NCBI RefSeq assembly: GCF_007197755.1 | Contig: NZ_CP041636.1 | Span: 966,001 to 1,030,000 of the forward strand | Reading direction: 5' to 3' | Origin: Ferrovibrio terrae | GTDB lineage: Bacteria > Pseudomonadota > Alphaproteobacteria > Ferrovibrionales > Ferrovibrionaceae | DNA: 64,000 bases | Shown: in pieces, positions 9,230 through 18,818 of the stretch | Numbering within the stretch: the stretch's first letter is position 1 | Layout of the letters: every line of letters begins with the position of its first letter | Notes under the pieces: generated by a model | What the model was told of the DNA's origin: nothing | Databases searched by the model: none | What the model saw: the letters and a program-made list of their open reading frames with translations, nothing else | Program-made: the position numbers and the translations under genes

Positions 9230-9448
9230 ATGGCCGACGATCCGAACCAGCCCAAAGATGCCGCCCTCAATCCGGACGGCTATGCCAGCGACACCCGGCC
9301 GATTGATCCGAAAACCGGCAAGCCGCTGGCGCCGGCCCAGCCGGCGATCAAGCTGACCCAGGCGGCCGGCGAGGAAGACGGCCCCAAGGGCCTTGAGCCG
9401 ACCCGCTACGGCGACTGGGAACGCAAGGGTATCGTCTCGGACTTCTGA
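9230..9448 (+). CDS. DUF1674 protein (SDHAF4-like)
   Basis: A 72-aa protein whose C-terminal GLEPTRYGDWERKGIVSDF is the hallmark of DUF1674, the bacterial relative of mitochondrial SDHAF4, which helps assemble the flavinated succinate dehydrogenase subunit. The N-terminal half is hydrophilic and probably disordered. It stands alone between htpX (divergent) and a minus-strand lipoprotein gene. The succinate dehydrogenase role is inferred from the family. Confidence 0.9.
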   Translation: MADDPNQPKDAALNPDGYASDTRPIDPKTGKPLAPAQPAIKLTQAAGEEDGPKGLEPTRYGDWERKGIVSDF

Positions 9449-9500
9449 GGCCCTATCTGGGGGCCGATTTAGCCGGAAATGCGGCGGCCGGCCGGCGGGT

Positions 9501-9998
9501 TTATTTGCTTTCAACCGACAGCAGTGCGCGATGCATCGCCGCCTCGCGCTCCGGTACGGTGACGGCGCGCCCAATGACGAAACTGGTCGAGGAACTGCAG
9601 CCGACGCCGAAGCATTGCATGCTGAACCGCGTGGCCATGACCTTGACGTATTCGACGTCGCCCGCTTTCAGATCGACCGTCACGCCATTGTCGACCGTGT
9701 AGCCGGAGAACAGGTTGGGCGGCGCCAGTTTGAGGGTGTGGGCGCCCGGCGGCACATCCCGCACATGCAGCCCACCGGCAACCGAGGTGCCGAGTGGTTG
9801 GTCGTTGATCAGGATCTCGGGCCGCAGCACATCCACATTCAGACCGCCCCGCTGCACATCACGGAAGACGAACAGCCGTGCCTTCCCTTCCGCCAGCGGC
9901 GGGAGGGCTTCGGGTTTTTCCGCCAGGGTGGGGCCCCTGGCCGCGCAGCCGGCCAGAAGCAGCATCGCCGTCAGCGCGAGAGCGAGTGTACGCATCAT
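9501..9998 (-). CDS. DUF2846-like lipoprotein
   Basis: A 165-aa protein with a lipoprotein signal (LLLAGC, Cys18). The body resembles DUF2846: an ARLFVFRD strand, ILINDQPLG, VPPGAHTLKLAPP and a VEYVKV strand, a beta-sandwich plan common to short periplasmic lipoproteins. It also contains CFGVGC, absent from its neighbour. It is the third of three consecutive minus-strand lipoprotein genes, 9 nt after the previous one, and clearly paralogous to it. Function unknown. Confidence 0.75.
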   Translation of the reverse strand: MMRTLALALTAMLLLAGCAARGPTLAEKPEALPPLAEGKARLFVFRDVQRGGLNVDVLRPEILINDQPLGTSVAGGLHVRDVPPGAHTLKLAPPNLFSGYTVDNGVTVDLKAGDVEYVKVMATRFSMQCFGVGCSSSTSFVIGRAVTVPEREAAMHRALLSVESK

Positions 9999-10007
9999 CC
10001 ATCCCCC

Positions 10008-10493
10008 TTACGGTGCCGGCAGCGACCGCTGTTGTAGCACCTTGCTCTGAATCTCTTCCCTGGCGGTCCCAGGTTCGATCAGGCGGATGTCGAAGTCACT
10101 GCCCGCCACCACTAGCCGCGTCATCATGACCTTAAGATGGATTTCGCTGCCTGCTGTCGCGTCCACACGCTGCCCCTCGCCCACCGGCCGGTAACCCGCC
10201 CAGCCCGGACCGCCGGGCGGCGGCGCCAGTTCCACGTGATAGCTGCCGGCAGGAACCGTCAGCAAGATCACGGCACCGGCCTGCATATCGCCGATCGGCC
10301 TGCCGTTCACCAGCAGATCCGGACGCACCATGTCGCTGCGGATGCCGCCAGTGATCGCCTCGCGATAAATGAACAGGCGAGCCTGGCCTTGCGCGAGGGG
10401 CTGCAAGGCGGGCGTATCCTTCAGCTGGACGCCGCGGGCGGCGCAACCACTGATGACAGAAACGATGATCAGCGTGGCAAGAATGCGCAGCAT
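10008..10493 (-). CDS. DUF2846-like lipoprotein, paralogue of the next gene
   Basis: A 161-aa lipoprotein with lipobox VISGC. The shared pattern QARLFIYRE, LLVNGRPIGD and VPAGSYHVELAPP shows it is a paralogue of the 9501-9998 product. The ATG at 10493 gives the compact signal peptide; a TTG at 10505 would overlap the stop of the upstream gene and suggests translational coupling. It is the middle gene of the three-lipoprotein operon. Function unknown. Confidence 0.75.
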   Translation of the reverse strand: MLRILATLIIVSVISGCAARGVQLKDTPALQPLAQGQARLFIYREAITGGIRSDMVRPDLLVNGRPIGDMQAGAVILLTVPAGSYHVELAPPPGGPGWAGYRPVGEGQRVDATAGSEIHLKVMMTRLVVAGSDFDIRLIEPGTAREEIQSKVLQQRSLPAP

Positions 10494-10501
10494 GGTTCGC
10501 C

Positions 10502-11176
10502 TCAATCCTTCATCCGCAGACCGCTGCGCAACTCACCCTGCAGGTTCGGTCGCTTGGCCAACTCTTCCTTGGCGCGCGCGGGATTCTGCTCGATCCTGAC
10601 GATCTTCACCGGGAAGACGTTGGCATCTATAGAGAAGTCGCCGACATAGACGATCTCGCCGGGCTTCACGGTGATGCGCGGCACCTCGCGGCCCGCCACC
10701 GACAGCTGGTCGTCGCTGGCGAGGAAATTCGCCGCGACCGGCTTGTCCTGGTTGCCGTAGGTGCGCGAATGCTCCTGGATGGTTCGTTCGTTGGCGATTT
10801 TCTGCACCATGATGTCCGTCGCGACATAGTCGCCGGGCGGCACCCGTGTCACGCCATAGCGTATCGTCGTGTCGGTGCCGGTCTGATCATGACGGAAACC
10901 GCGTGCCAGGTTGAAAACCAGCGGCACATCCTTGGCTGGAGCCGGGATCACCGTCTGCCTGGCCACGTCGTAGCGTTGCCAGAACATGGCCATAAAGTTT
11001 GTATTGGCCGGCGGCTTTTGCGCGGCCGCCAGCCCCATGACCACCAGGCCCCATTCGTCTTGCGGCGTGAAAACCTGCGTCGCCTGCAGGGGTTCGACAT
11101 GCAGCTTGGTGCAACCGGCCAGGCCGGCCGCCAGCAGGAGAGCCAGAGCCGCCTGCCGCCAGGAATATGCGGTCAT
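10502..11176 (-). CDS. Lipoprotein, unknown function
   Basis: A 224-aa predicted lipoprotein (LAAGLAGC, Cys22). The body is mostly beta-strand, with VPPGDYVATDI and VKPGEIVYVGDF, a plan reminiscent of the DUF2846-like proteins that follow it but longer and more divergent. It heads the three-gene lipoprotein operon. A GC-core inverted repeat sits 8-22 nt upstream of its start codon. No enzymatic motif is seen. Confidence 0.7.
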   Translation of the reverse strand: MTAYSWRQAALALLLAAGLAGCTKLHVEPLQATQVFTPQDEWGLVVMGLAAAQKPPANTNFMAMFWQRYDVARQTVIPAPAKDVPLVFNLARGFRHDQTGTDTTIRYGVTRVPPGDYVATDIMVQKIANERTIQEHSRTYGNQDKPVAANFLASDDQLSVAGREVPRITVKPGEIVYVGDFSIDANVFPVKIVRIEQNPARAKEELAKRPNLQGELRSGLRMKD

Positions 11177-11184
11177 TTTCAGAT

Positions 11185-11198
11185 ATACCCCCCGGTAT
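11185..11198. promoter_or_regulatory. Candidate operator with C-tract core (CsoR/RcnR/FrmR-like)
   Basis: ATACC-CCCC-GGTAT (11185-11198) is a 14-nt inverted repeat just upstream of the lipoprotein operon start at 11176. AT-flanked C/G tracts of this form resemble operators of the CsoR/RcnR/FrmR regulator family. No such regulator is encoded in the window, so the assignment rests only on resemblance. Confidence 0.3.
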
Positions 11199-11357
11199 GT
11201 ACCCTTTTGCCACCCACTCTCCTCTTATAGTAGAGCCGCCAGACGGGCAAGATGGCCTTCGGACGGGTCTCCCCCATTGATCGGCTGCCCTGCTTGCCTA
11301 TACTCCGGCCCCGATTTTCCACGGCTTTTTCCCAAGCATCGTTAAGGAGTTTGCCCG

Positions 11358-12581
<1,224 letters not shown>

Positions 12582-12617
12582 CGGCACAGCTTCGCTGACA
12601 CCGGAATTCATCGGAAA

Positions 12618-12643
12618 GGCGGGCTTTTCAGCCCGCCTTTTTT
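12618..12643 (+). terminator. Intrinsic terminator of argG
   Basis: GGCGGGC (12618-12624) pairs with GCCCGCC (12631-12637) around TTTTCA and is followed by six T residues (12638-12643), a textbook rho-independent terminator on the plus strand. Confidence 0.92.
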
Positions 12644-12802
12644 CTGTCCTGTCGCGATCTTGTCACGCCCGGCCACAGACTGGTCGCAACCCAACTGCGT
12701 GATTCGCCACTACTTTTTACTGGCACGACCCTGAAAAGGGGCCGCAGCGCCGGTGCCTTCATCATCTCCCGGCCTGCTCCCGTAGAAGACAGGAGACTTG
12801 CC

Positions 12803-13018
12803 ATGATGACGACCATCACCCGCGTGGCCCCGGTCACCGCCTACAAGCGCACCACCCGCGCCACCGAACGCTATATGGAAGAGCGGCTGTGGCAACGCGC
12901 CCTGCGACTGGGCGATGCGGAGCGCGCGGCGCAACAGCCCAAGAAGCGTCGCACCTTTGCTGAAGTGCTGCGCGCCATGCGCGGCAAACTCGGCCGCCAC
13001 GTCGATATCTACGTCTGA
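12803..13018 (+). CDS. Small basic protein, unknown
   Basis: A 71-aa protein rich in Arg and Ala with no Cys and no membrane segment; it contains a predicted long helix (TERYMEERLWQRALRLGDAE) and a basic middle (PKKRRTF). A good ribosome binding site (AGGAG, 8 nt before ATG) and GC-rich coding bias support it as a real gene. It is convergent with the ECF41 sigma gene, 3 nt from its stop. No family is recognised; nucleic-acid binding is only a guess from charge. Confidence 0.6.
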   Translation: MMTTITRVAPVTAYKRTTRATERYMEERLWQRALRLGDAERAAQQPKKRRTFAEVLRAMRGKLGRHVDIYV

Positions 13019-13021
13019 TTT

Positions 13022-13915
13022 CTACTTTGCCTGTGGGGCATAAGCCCGGAGGCGTGCCAGCTTGTCGGGATTGCGCACGATGAACACGTTGCGCAAGGAC
13101 TCGCCCACAATATCCAGCACCAGCGCCAGATAGGGCGTCTCGCCGTCGAACAGGATCCAGCCCGGCTGGCCGTTGATGACCGCGAAGACGCGCCGCACAT
13201 CCCTGGGCACCTTGCCGGCGATGCCGACAAAGAAGCGCGTGATCTTGTCGGCACCATGGATCACGTTGATCGCCGCAGCGGCCTTGCCGCCGCCATCGCT
13301 CCACAGCATTGCATCCTCGGCCAGCAGGCCTGCGAACAGCGCGGCATCGCCGGCCTTGGTGGCGGCAGCGAATTTCTTCGCCAGAGTGCGCGCCGCCGCC
13401 TCATCGGCTTCAAACCGCGGCCGCGCATCCTTCAGATGCTTCTGCGCCCGGCTGACCAGCTGGCGGCAGGCCGCTTCGGATTTCTTCAGGGCCAGAGCGA
13501 TCTGCGGATAGTCGTAATCGAAAGCCTCACGCAGCAGATAGGCGGCGCGTTCGGCCGGTGTCAGGCGCTCCATCACCATCAGCATCGCCATCGACAGATC
13601 GTCGGCCATCTCATGCGCGTCTTCGGCATTGGGCAGCGGCGAGACTTCCAGTTCGACGAGAGGTTCCGGCAGCCAGGTGCCGGGGTAGTTTTCGCGCTCC
13701 AGCTTGGCAGCGCGCAGGCGGTCGATGCAGATGCGGGTGCAGGCGGTGACCAGCCAGGCCTCCGGGGTCTGGATCACGCTGCGATCGGTCTTGTGCCAGC
13801 GCAGATAGGTATCCTGCACGGCATCCTCGGCATCGCCCACGCTGCCCAGCATGCGGTAGGACAGGCCGAACAGGCGGCGGCGGTGCTTTTCGAAGACCTC
13901 TGTACCGGCGTCCAC
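13022..13915 (-). CDS. sigJ: ECF41-type RNA polymerase sigma factor (SigJ-like)
   Basis: A 297-aa extracytoplasmic-function sigma factor. Region 2 (HRRRLFGLSYRMLGSVGDAE) and region 4 (AAYLLREAFDYDYPQIALAL) are followed by a SnoaL-like C-terminal domain of ~100 residues. Two ECF41 hallmarks are present: WLPEPL in the linker and DGGGK plus NPDKL in the C-terminal domain, which in ECF41 controls activity in place of an anti-sigma factor. ECF41 genes usually sit next to an oxidoreductase or carboxymuconolactone-decarboxylase target; none is adjacent here. A matching ECF41 promoter lies directly upstream, indicating autoregulation. Confidence 0.93.
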   Translation of the reverse strand: MDAGTEVFEKHRRRLFGLSYRMLGSVGDAEDAVQDTYLRWHKTDRSVIQTPEAWLVTACTRICIDRLRAAKLERENYPGTWLPEPLVELEVSPLPNAEDAHEMADDLSMAMLMVMERLTPAERAAYLLREAFDYDYPQIALALKKSEAACRQLVSRAQKHLKDARPRFEADEAAARTLAKKFAAATKAGDAALFAGLLAEDAMLWSDGGGKAAAAINVIHGADKITRFFVGIAGKVPRDVRRVFAVINGQPGWILFDGETPYLALVLDIVGESLRNVFIVRNPDKLARLRAYAPQAK

Positions 13916-13949
13916 GTCTGATATCCCTGTTCTGCGATCCTGCAGCCCA

Positions 13950-13976
13950 GACGGCCAGGCCGGCCAGCCTGTGACA
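13950..13976 (-). promoter_or_regulatory. ECF41-type promoter of the sigma factor gene
   Basis: On the minus strand the sequence reads TGTCACA (13976-13970), a 16-nt spacer, then CGTC (13953-13950). This matches the known ECF41 consensus (TGTCACA -35, CGTC -10, 16-nt spacing) and lies about 35 nt upstream of the sigma start codon, so the factor probably transcribes its own gene. Confidence 0.8.
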
Positions 13977-13993
13977 CCATCCGGGAAAGCTTA

Positions 13994-14011
13994 ACAATAC
14001 CAGTATATTGT
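13994..14011. promoter_or_regulatory. AT-rich inverted repeat in the sigJ/macA divergent region
   Basis: ACAATA (13994-13999) and TATTGT (14006-14011) are a perfect inverted repeat with a 6-nt spacer, standing out from GC-rich surroundings between the divergent sigma gene and the macAB operon. A dimeric repressor or activator of the efflux operon could bind here; no such regulator is adjacent. Confidence 0.4.
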
Positions 14012-14122
14012 AAGATAACATCGGGCCCGGGAAGCCTGCCGGCCCGCGCCCGCCCTGCACCTGCCGGGGCGCAGGAATCAGACGGCGCTTGCGTGAGAGT
14101 CAGGAAACGGCCCAGAACCCAG

Positions 14123-15268
14123 ATGATGAAACGCACACCTCTTGTCCTGTCCTCGCTCGTCGCCCTCGCCCTGATCAGTGGCGGCGCCTGGTGGCTGTGG
14201 TCGGCCCGCGCCGACACCAAGCCCAGCTTCCGCACCCAGACTGTGACGCTGGGCGATGTGGAAGACACGGTCTCCGCCGTCGGCGTGCTGCAGCCGCTGA
14301 ACTATGTCGATGTCGGCACCCAGGTCTCGGGCCAGCTGCGCACGATCAATGTCGATTTCGGCCAGCGCGTGGAACAGGGCCAGCTCCTGGCGCAGATCGA
14401 TCCCACCATCTACGAGGCGCGTGTTTCGGCTGACATCGCGAACCTGCAGGCGTTGCGCGCGCAGAAGACCGACAAGCAGGTGCAGCTCGGCCTGGCCGAA
14501 CGGCAGTTCGAGCGGCAGAAAAACCTGCTGGCCGGCCGTGCCACCAGCCAGGATGCCTATGACAGCGCCGAAGCCGGCCGCCGTTCGCTGCAGGCGCAGA
14601 TCGCCGTACTGGACGCGCAGATCCAGCAGGGCGAGTCGACGCTGAAATCCGACCAGGCGAGTCTGAGCTACACTAAGATCTATGCGCCGATGACCGGCAC
14701 GGTGGTGGATATCACCGCGCGCCAGGGCCAGACGCTGAATGCCAACCAGTCCGCACCCATCGTGCTCCGCATCGCCGATCTCGACACTATGACGGTGAAG
14801 ACCCAGGTCTCGGAAGCCGATGTGCCGAAGCTCAACCTGGGCATGACCGCCTATTTCACCACGCTGGGGCAGCCCGACAAACGCCGCGAAGGCAAACTGC
14901 GCCAGATTCTGCCGACGCCGGAAGTGGTGAACAACGTGGTGCTGTATTCGGCGCTGTTCGATGTCGCTAATCCCGACAAGGATTTGCTGACCCAGATGAG
15001 CGCGCAGGTCTTCTTCGTCATCTCGAAAGCCGAGAACCTGCCGGTGGTGCCGATGGCAGCACTGCGTCCCCTGCCGCAGGGTAAAAACCGTTATGCCTTG
15101 CGCGTGATCGAGAATGGCGAGCCGGTGCGCCGCGTGGTGGATGTCGCCGCCAGCAACCGCGTCAATGCCGCTGTCGCCACCGGTCTGAAGCCCGGCGACG
15201 AGGTGGTGATCGACATGGCCAATGCTCGACCCGCGCAGGGCGCTGCCGCGCGCCCGCCGCGTCTGTAA
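14123..15268 (+). CDS. macA: MacA-like periplasmic adaptor of a tripartite efflux pump
   Basis: A ~381-aa membrane-fusion protein (HlyD/RND adaptor type). One N-terminal membrane segment (VLSSLVALALISGGAWWLW) is followed by the lipoyl half-motifs (VGTQVSGQLRTINVDFGQRV and YTKIYAPMTGTVVDI), an alpha-hairpin with coiled coil (about residues 90-160) and beta-barrel domains. It links the inner-membrane MacB ATPase to an outer-membrane channel. The ATG at 14123 gives a short cytoplasmic tail; GTG at 14093 is an alternative. First gene of the macA-macB-nodT operon. Confidence 0.92.
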   Translation: MMKRTPLVLSSLVALALISGGAWWLWSARADTKPSFRTQTVTLGDVEDTVSAVGVLQPLNYVDVGTQVSGQLRTINVDFGQRVEQGQLLAQIDPTIYEARVSADIANLQALRAQKTDKQVQLGLAERQFERQKNLLAGRATSQDAYDSAEAGRRSLQAQIAVLDAQIQQGESTLKSDQASLSYTKIYAPMTGTVVDITARQGQTLNANQSAPIVLRIADLDTMTVKTQVSEADVPKLNLGMTAYFTTLGQPDKRREGKLRQILPTPEVVNNVVLYSALFDVANPDKDLLTQMSAQVFFVISKAENLPVVPMAALRPLPQGKNRYALRVIENGEPVRRVVDVAASNRVNAAVATGLKPGDEVVIDMANARPAQGAAARPPRL

Positions 15269-15290
15269 CCGCCACTGAGGCACGAGCAGC

Positions 15291-17294
15291 ATGAACGTGA
15301 TGCTCCCAGGCACTGACAAGACGACATCGGTCGATCCGGCGCCGATCATCTCGCTACGCGATATACGCAAGACCTTCTACCGCGGCACGCTGGCGGTGGA
15401 AGTGCTGCATGGCATTTCGCTGGAGATCCAGGCCGGCGAATTCGTCGCCATCATGGGCGCGTCGGGTTCGGGCAAATCGACGCTGATGAACCTGATCGGG
15501 CTGCTGGATCGCCCGACCACCGGCAGCTACCGCTTCGACGGCAGCGAAGTGGCGGCGCTGGATGCCGATGGCCGGGCGCTGCTGCGCCGCGAGGCGTTTG
15601 GCTTCATCTTCCAGCAATACAACCTGCTGCCGACCGAGAGCGCTACCGCCAATGTGGAAATGCCGGCGGTCTATGCCGGTCTGCCGCATGGCGAACGGGT
15701 GAAAAGGGCTGAAGCCCTGCTGACCCAGCTCGGCCTGGCCGATCGGCTGGATCACAAGCCGACGCAGCTGTCCGGCGGCCAGCAGCAGCGCGTGTCGATT
15801 GCCCGCGCCCTGATGAATGGCGGCGCCGTGATCCTGGCCGACGAGCCGACCGGCGCACTGGACAGCAAGAGCGGCGAAGAGGTGATGCGGCTGCTGCACG
15901 ACCTCAACGCGCAGGGCCACACGATCCTGCTGATCACGCACGACCATGACGTGGCGGCGCAGGCCAACCGCATCATCGAGCTCAAGGACGGCAACATCGT
16001 TTCCGACCGCCCGGTTGAGCATCATGGCGAACATGCGGAACCCATCCCTTCGCCGGCACAGCCGAAACGCCCCGAACGCAATCGCAAGACCGGCTTCGCG
16101 CCCTTCGACGTGCTGGAAGCCGGCCGCATGGCGCTGCAGGCGTTGCGCAGCAACCTGCTGCGTACCCTGCTGACCCTGCTGGGCATCATCATCGGCGTGG
16201 CCTCCGTCGTGGCGATGCTGGCGATCGGCGACGGTGCCAAGCAATCGGTGCTGGACCGCATCACCGCCATGGGCACCAATCTTCTGCTGGTGCGGCCTGG
16301 CGCGCCCAACATCCGCCAGTCCGGCGGCGTGACGGCGACGCTGACCGCTGCGGATGCCGACGCGATCTCGGCCGAGGTGGGCAACATTCTTGCCGCCGTG
16401 CCGGAGTATACCGGCAATGTCACGGTGCGCACCGGCGCGCGCGACTATGTCACGCAGGTGAATGCCACCACGGCGCCCTTCCCCGTGGCACGCGAATGGC
16501 CGGTGGCGGAGGGGATATTCTTTTCGGAAAGCGACGTGAAGTCGTATCTGCCGGTGGCGGTGATCGGCCAGACGGTGGTGAACAACCTGTTTGAAGGCGT
16601 CGATCCGATCGGGCGCTATGTCCTGCTGAACAACATCCCCTTCCAGGTGATCGGCGTGATGACGCCCAAGGGCGCGACGCCCTGGGGCGCCGACCAGGAC
16701 GACATCATCTATGTGCCGCTCAGCACCGGCATGCTGCGACTTTTCGGCCAGCGCTATGTGCGCACCATCACAGTCCAGGTGCAGGACGTGACCCGGATCA
16801 ATGACACGCAGGAAGAGATACGCCAGCTTCTGATCGCGCGCCATCGTGCCGAGGATTTCCAGATCCGCAACATGGCCTCGATCATCGAAACCGCCATGGA
16901 AACCCAGAACACCCTCACCATCCTGCTCGGTTCGATTGCCGCCATCTCGCTGCTGGTCGGCGGCATCGGCGTCATGAATATCATGCTGGTCAGCGTGACC
17001 GAGCGCACCCGCGAGATCGGCGTGCGCATGGCCACCGGTGCGCGCCGGCTGAACATCATGATGCAGTTCAACTCCGAAGCGCTGGCCATTTGCACTCTGG
17101 GCGGCCTGATCGGTGTCGCCCTCGGCCTCAGCGTCACCTGGCTGTTCAGCTATTTCGGCCGGCCGGTGATCTTCTCGGCGGAACCGGTGCTGCTCGCCTT
17201 CTTCTGCGCCTTCGCCACCGGCCTGCTGTTCGGCTATCTGCCGGCGCGCAAGGCCGCCGATCTCGACCCTGTCGTCGCCCTCGCTGCGGAATAA
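15291..17294 (+). CDS. macB: MacB-like ABC transporter, ATPase plus FtsX-type permease
   Basis: A 667-aa fused half-transporter. The N-terminal ATPase has Walker [10 protein letters not shown] (about 55-63), signature [15 protein letters not shown] and Walker [15 protein letters not shown] linker leads to TM1 (about 295-315), a large periplasmic domain and three C-terminal membrane segments of the FtsX fold ([18 protein letters not shown]). MacB works as a mechanotransmitter that expels macrolides, siderophores, peptides or lipids from the periplasm. It lies 22 nt after macA and 4 nt before the outer-membrane gene. Confidence 0.95.
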   Translation: MNVMLPGTDKTTSVDPAPIISLRDIRKTFYRGTLAVEVLHGISLEIQAGEFVAIMGASGSGKSTLMNLIGLLDRPTTGSYRFDGSEVAALDADGRALLRREAFGFIFQQYNLLPTESATANVEMPAVYAGLPHGERVKRAEALLTQLGLADRLDHKPTQLSGGQQQRVSIARALMNGGAVILADEPTGALDSKSGEEVMRLLHDLNAQGHTILLITHDHDVAAQANRIIELKDGNIVSDRPVEHHGEHAEPIPSPAQPKRPERNRKTGFAPFDVLEAGRMALQALRSNLLRTLLTLLGIIIGVASVVAMLAIGDGAKQSVLDRITAMGTNLLLVRPGAPNIRQSGGVTATLTAADADAISAEVGNILAAVPEYTGNVTVRTGARDYVTQVNATTAPFPVAREWPVAEGIFFSESDVKSYLPVAVIGQTVVNNLFEGVDPIGRYVLLNNIPFQVIGVMTPKGATPWGADQDDIIYVPLSTGMLRLFGQRYVRTITVQVQDVTRINDTQEEIRQLLIARHRAEDFQIRNMASIIETAMETQNTLTILLGSIAAISLLVGGIGVMNIMLVSVTERTREIGVRMATGARRLNIMMQFNSEALAICTLGGLIGVALGLSVTWLFSYFGRPVIFSAEPVLLAFFCAFATGLLFGYLPARKAADLDPVVALAAE

Positions 17295-17298
17295 TCCT

Positions 17299-18732
17299 AT
17301 GACCTCCCCGATCCGTTTGACGGCTGCCGCCGTCCTGATGATGACCGTCAGCGCCTGCTCGATGGTGCCTGACTATTTCAAGCCGACGGTGGAAACACCG
17401 CAGGCCTGGGACAGCCGGCAGGATGCGCTGAATGTATGGCCCGACTCGAACTGGTGGACCGGCTTCGGCTCGGCCGAGCTGAACCGCCTGATCGCCGAGG
17501 CACAGGCCAACAACACTGACCTGCGTGTCGCCGTCGCCCGCATCCGCCAGTCGGAGGCGCAGGCCAAGATCGCCGGCGCCGACCTCTATCCCACGCTGGG
17601 CGCCGATGCCGGCGCCAGCCGCACGCGCCAGGGCCGCCAGTCGCTGAGCAGCAGCGGCACCACCACCACGACCGGCGGCAATCGCGGCGACATCATCCGC
17701 AACAGCTTCAGCGGCAATCTCACCGCCGGCTACCAGGTCGACCTGTTCGGCGGCAACGATGCCTCGGCCGATGCAGCGCTCACGCGCCTTGAATCCAGTC
17801 GCTACAATCGCGAGACCGTGGCGATCACGCTCTATTCCGATATCGCCAGCACCTATTTCCAGCTGCTGTCGCTGCGCGACCGCATTCGCCTCGCCAATGA
17901 AACGCTCGGCCTGGCGCAGGGCATTCTCGATCTGCTGGAGACCCAGCGCGCCAACGGCGCCATCACCGATTACGAAGTGGCCCAGCAACGCAGCAATGTC
18001 GCGACCCAGCGCGCCACACTCGCGGGCCTGGAGCAGAACGAGCGCACCACGCTGGATGCGCTGGCGCTCCTGCTTGGCCGTCCGCCGCAGGGCTTTGTCG
18101 TGCAGGGCAATACGCTGACCGCCATCGCGCTGCCGCCGGTCACCGCCGGTTTGCCGTCCGAGCTGCTGCTGCGCCGGCCCGATATCCGCAAGGCCGAAGC
18201 CGATCTGCGCGCCGCCAACTTCGATGTGGGCGCCGCGCGTGCCGCGCGTTTCCCCAGTCTGGACCTGACCGGCCGCATCGGCACGCAGGCCGGCAGCACC
18301 GGCATGCTGTTCGATCCCGGCACCATGATCTATTCGGTGGCCGCCTCGCTGACCGCGCCGATCTTCCAGGGCGGTCGCCTGGAAGGCGGCGAGCAGCTGT
18401 CGCGCGCCCAGAAGCTGGAACTGGAAGAAACCTATCGCGCCAGCATCCTCACCGCCTTCCGCGATACCGAAGACGCACTCGGAGCCACGGTGAATACCGG
18501 CCGGCAATACGGCTTTGCGTCTGAAGCCTTCAACCAGGCTAACGATGCCTACCGCATCGTAGAAGCGCGCTATCGCGCCGGCACGGTCGGCTTCCTCGAT
18601 CTGCTGGATGCGCAGCGCTCGGTCTTCTCGGCCAACGACACGATGGTGCAGGCCGCCCTTGGCCGCTACAGCGCCAATGTCAGTCTCTATCGGGCGCTCG
18701 GCGGCGGCTGGGACGGCAGCACGCTGCAGTGA
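17299..18732 (+). CDS. NodT-family outer membrane efflux lipoprotein
   Basis: A 477-aa TolC-like channel subunit. The N terminus has a lipobox (MTVSACS) for acylation, followed by the two OEP repeats characteristic of the NodT family (PDSNWWTGFGSAELNRLI and LLLRRPDIRKAEADL) and long helical hairpins. It forms the exit duct for the MacA-MacB pump encoded immediately upstream. Substrate not predictable. Confidence 0.93.
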   Translation: MTSPIRLTAAAVLMMTVSACSMVPDYFKPTVETPQAWDSRQDALNVWPDSNWWTGFGSAELNRLIAEAQANNTDLRVAVARIRQSEAQAKIAGADLYPTLGADAGASRTRQGRQSLSSSGTTTTTGGNRGDIIRNSFSGNLTAGYQVDLFGGNDASADAALTRLESSRYNRETVAITLYSDIASTYFQLLSLRDRIRLANETLGLAQGILDLLETQRANGAITDYEVAQQRSNVATQRATLAGLEQNERTTLDALALLLGRPPQGFVVQGNTLTAIALPPVTAGLPSELLLRRPDIRKAEADLRAANFDVGAARAARFPSLDLTGRIGTQAGSTGMLFDPGTMIYSVAASLTAPIFQGGRLEGGEQLSRAQKLELEETYRASILTAFRDTEDALGATVNTGRQYGFASEAFNQANDAYRIVEARYRAGTVGFLDLLDAQRSVFSANDTMVQAALGRYSANVSLYRALGGGWDGSTLQ

Positions 18733-18741
18733 GTCTGCATA

Positions 18742-18757
18742 TACTCCCTGTGGAGTA
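18742..18757. promoter_or_regulatory. Inverted repeat upstream of the beta-propeller gene
   Basis: TACTCC (18742-18747), CTGT, GGAGTA (18752-18757) form a perfect 16-nt inverted repeat 61 nt upstream of the next start codon. Its form resembles operators of MerR-family or CsoR/FrmR-family sensors. With DUF305 and a beta-propeller downstream, a metal- or stress-responsive operator is plausible but unproven. Confidence 0.35.
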
Positions 18758-18818
18758 AGCCGGAATAAACACTGGATTATCGAGTCTCACTCCTCGACGC
18801 CAACCCGTTGAGGACCTC

